7,139 nucleotides of DNA from Spirochaetae bacterium HGW-Spirochaetae-7. GTDB lineage: Bacteria; Spirochaetota; Spirochaetia; Treponematales; UBA12059. The notes beneath the pieces are model-generated. The model was not told the origin of the DNA, searched no databases, and saw only the letters and a program-made list of their open reading frames with translations. This document shows positions 5,961 through 7,139 of this stretch, one piece after another (position 1 is the first letter of the stretch; each line of letters begins with the position of its first letter). Location of the stretch: assembly GCA_002839245.1 (NCBI GenBank), contig PGXR01000154.1, positions 1 through 7,139 on the forward strand, written 5' to 3'. Made by a program: the position numbers and the translations under genes.

Positions 5961-6953
5961 TCATGATCGTGCGCCTTTCGCGAGCCTGGCAACCCTGAGC
6001 TTGGCGCTCCTGGATGCCGGATTGGCCGCTACTTCGTCGTCCGCAGGCTCCACCGGCCGCTTGGTCAGGACGACGAGAGCGCGTTCCGCCTCTCCTTCTG
6101 GTATCGGCGATTCACGGGCATCCTTGAAGTAGGCGCGCTCGCGTTTGACGGCCTTCTCGCGGAAAGCGAGCTTGACTATCCTGTCCTCGAGCGAATGGAA
6201 GCTGATGCAAGCGACGATGCCGTCGGGAGCCAGGCAATCGATCGCCGCCGCGAGCCCGCGCTCGATCCGGCCCGGCTCGTCGTTGACCGCGATACGCAGG
6301 GCCTGGAAGCTGCGGGTCGCCGGGTGTATCCGCCCGTAACGGAACTTGGGCGGAACCGTCCCCCTGATGATGTCGGCAAGCCTCCCGGTCGAATCGATCC
6401 TCGCGGCCTGACGTTCCCTGACTATCGCCCTGGAAATCTTGTACGCGAAGGGTTCCTCCCCGTACTCGGACAGCACCTTGAACAGCTCGCGCTCATCGAG
6501 CTCGTTGACCAGGTCGGCTGCCGTACGAGGCGCGGCGGGATCGAGCCTCATGTCGAGGGCCTCGTCGCCCTGCAGGCTGAAACCCCGCCCCGATTCCTTG
6601 AAATGGAACATCGAAAGGCCAAAGTCGAACAGCACGAGCGCCGGGCGCTCCTCGGTCCCCGCCTCTACCCCGGCCAGGTATTCGGCAAAGAACTGGTCGA
6701 AGTACGACCCGACGAACCTGACGCGCCCGCCGTAGGGCTCGAGCCGCGCCTTGGCGATGGCCTGGACTTCGGGATCGGCGTCGACCCCGATAAGCCTCAG
6801 GCTTGCATAGCGGTCCAGGAAAGCGCTCGAATGGCCGGCCAGCCCGAGCGTGCCGTCGACCATCAGGCAGTCGGGCGCAGGGGGCACGAGGTAATCGAGG
6901 GTCTCGCGGAGCATCACTGGAACATGGCCGAAAACCGGCTTCTGGTCGCTCAT
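5961..6953 (-). CDS. rsmH: 16S rRNA (cytosine(1402)-N(4))-methyltransferase RsmH (MraW)
   Basis: A SAM-dependent enzyme that N4-methylates C1402 in the decoding centre of 16S rRNA. The 330 residues match the family along their full length: GHVPVMLRETLDYL (9-22), SAM-binding motif I VDGTLGLAGHS (32-42), LIGVDADP (54-61), GRGFSLQGDEALDMRLDP (122-139), HPATRSFQALRIAVNDE (210-226), CISFHSLEDRIVK (249-261) and the C-terminal NPASRSAKLRVA (311-322). Motif IV reads FDFGLSMFHFKESGRGFS at 109-126, unlike the common LDLGVSSxQ version, and motif I has Leu-Ala where two glycines or Arg-Gly are usual. I associate this variant with treponemes (recollection). Start ATG at 6953-6951 overlaps the mraZ stop as ATGA and has no clear Shine-Dalgarno sequence. 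Translation therefore probably depends on reinitiation after mraZ. Confidence 0.96.
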   Translation of the reverse strand: MSDQKPVFGHVPVMLRETLDYLVPPAPDCLMVDGTLGLAGHSSAFLDRYASLRLIGVDADPEVQAIAKARLEPYGGRVRFVGSYFDQFFAEYLAGVEAGTEERPALVLFDFGLSMFHFKESGRGFSLQGDEALDMRLDPAAPRTAADLVNELDERELFKVLSEYGEEPFAYKISRAIVRERQAARIDSTGRLADIIRGTVPPKFRYGRIHPATRSFQALRIAVNDEPGRIERGLAAAIDCLAPDGIVACISFHSLEDRIVKLAFREKAVKRERAYFKDARESPIPEGEAERALVVLTKRPVEPADDEVAANPASRSAKLRVARLAKGARS

Positions 6954-7139
6954 AGGTTCTGAATGTCCAGAGCTTCGGAAGCGGCGGCGAATTCGGCTTC
7001 CGTTGACTCGATCCAGGCTTTGTACGCGTCGGAGTCCCATATCTCGAGTCGCTTGGTGATCCCGAGTACGACGCAATCCTTGGAGAGCCCCGCGTATTCG
7101 CGGAGCGACTGCGGTATGGCAATCCTGCCGGCCTTGTCA
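6950..7139 (-). CDS. mraZ: Transcriptional regulator MraZ, C-terminal part (5' end cut by window edge)
   Basis: The last 62 codons of MraZ, the conserved first gene of dcw clusters and a DNA-binding regulator of its own operon. The visible part begins DKAGRIAIPQSLREYAGL, the second SpoVT/AbrB-like half with its DxxGRxxxP motif, and continues VVLGITKRLEIWDSDAYKAW. A short acidic, helical tail ends DIQNL. MraZ is usually about 140-150 residues with two such halves, so about 80 residues, including the first half and the start codon, lie beyond the right edge. The repeated MraZ-binding boxes and the promoter known upstream of mraZ in other bacteria would also lie there and cannot be assessed. The reading frame enters at 7138 and ends at TGA 6952-6950, overlapping the rsmH start by 4 nt. 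Confidence 0.93.
   Translation of the reverse strand, partial: DKAGRIAIPQSLREYAGLSKDCVVLGITKRLEIWDSDAYKAWIESTEAEFAAASEALDIQNL

Larger units (their letters stand above)
1..7139 (-). other. dcw (division and cell wall) operon segment
   Basis: Eight consecutive genes on one strand, mraZ, rsmH, ftsL-like, murF, mraY, ftsW, ftsQ and ftsA, are separated by at most 39 nt and mostly overlap. This makes co-transcription and translational coupling very likely (inference). The order follows the widely conserved dcw cluster, but ftsI, murE, murD, murG and murC are absent from their usual places. The two ends are cut: mraZ lacks its 5' part and ftsA its last codons. No internal promoter or rho-independent terminator is visible. 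There is no stretch over 300 bases without a gene, and the longest gap is the 39 nt between rsmH and ftsL. Confidence 0.93.

Noticed and set aside
5761..5964. A small minus-strand frame (67 codons) whose ATG overlaps the rsmH stop as ATGA.
   Set aside because: The start position looks like coupling, but the frame runs through the ftsL-like gene in another frame, is Arg-rich with no membrane segment or motif, and the FtsL-type frame explains the region better.
5958..5969. A perfect 12-bp palindrome, CGATCATGATCG, at the rsmH stop codon.
   Set aside because: About one or two perfect 12-bp palindromes are expected by chance in 7 kb; it has no adjoining stem extension or T-run and is not a terminator.
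6195..6962. A 255-codon plus-strand open frame opposite rsmH.
   Set aside because: Antisense to RsmH motifs over its whole length and no recognisable protein family.
1..7139. A search by eye for a novel system, mobile element, CRISPR array, tRNA or riboswitch.
   Set aside because: Almost every base is covered by conserved dcw genes, and no direct repeats, terminal inverted repeats or structured intergenic space were seen.

Overview
The window is a stretch of a division and cell wall (dcw) gene cluster, entirely on the minus strand, from a GC-rich bacterium. In transcription order (right to left) it holds mraZ (5' end cut by the window edge), rsmH/mraW, a small ftsL-like gene, murF, mraY, ftsW, ftsQ/divIB and ftsA (3' end cut by the window edge). 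Several features recall spirochaetes of the Treponema/Spirochaeta type: the RsmH block FDFGLSMFHFKESGRGFS in place of the common LDLGVSSxQxDxxxRGFSF, the MurF and MraZ sequence style, and a short cluster in which ftsL is followed directly by murF, with no ftsI, murE, murD, murG or murC. This lineage call rests on memory of those families, not on a search, and is moderate at best.

The layout is very compact. mraZ and rsmH overlap by ATGA. A 39-nt gap separates rsmH from ftsL. ftsL/murF, ftsW/ftsQ and ftsQ/ftsA each overlap by exactly 8 nt (pattern NTGNNTGA), murF/mraY overlap by 11 nt, and mraY/ftsW are 10 nt apart. There is no space for internal terminators, and I see no promoter, RNA gene, mobile element, repeat array or CRISPR. 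The promoter and MraZ operator boxes would lie beyond the right edge. ftsZ is expected beyond the left edge.

The genes form one working unit. MraZ is the cluster's transcription factor and RsmH methylates 16S rRNA. MurF completes UDP-MurNAc-pentapeptide and MraY loads it onto undecaprenyl phosphate to make lipid I. FtsW polymerises lipid II at the septum, FtsL and FtsQ form the membrane scaffold that activates septal synthesis, and FtsA ties FtsZ to the membrane.

I do not see an undescribed system here. The points most worth a second look are the apparent CTG start codon of ftsA behind a near-perfect ribosome binding site, the repeated 8-nt overlaps, the non-ATG starts on three division genes, and small departures from consensus motifs in RsmH and MurF.
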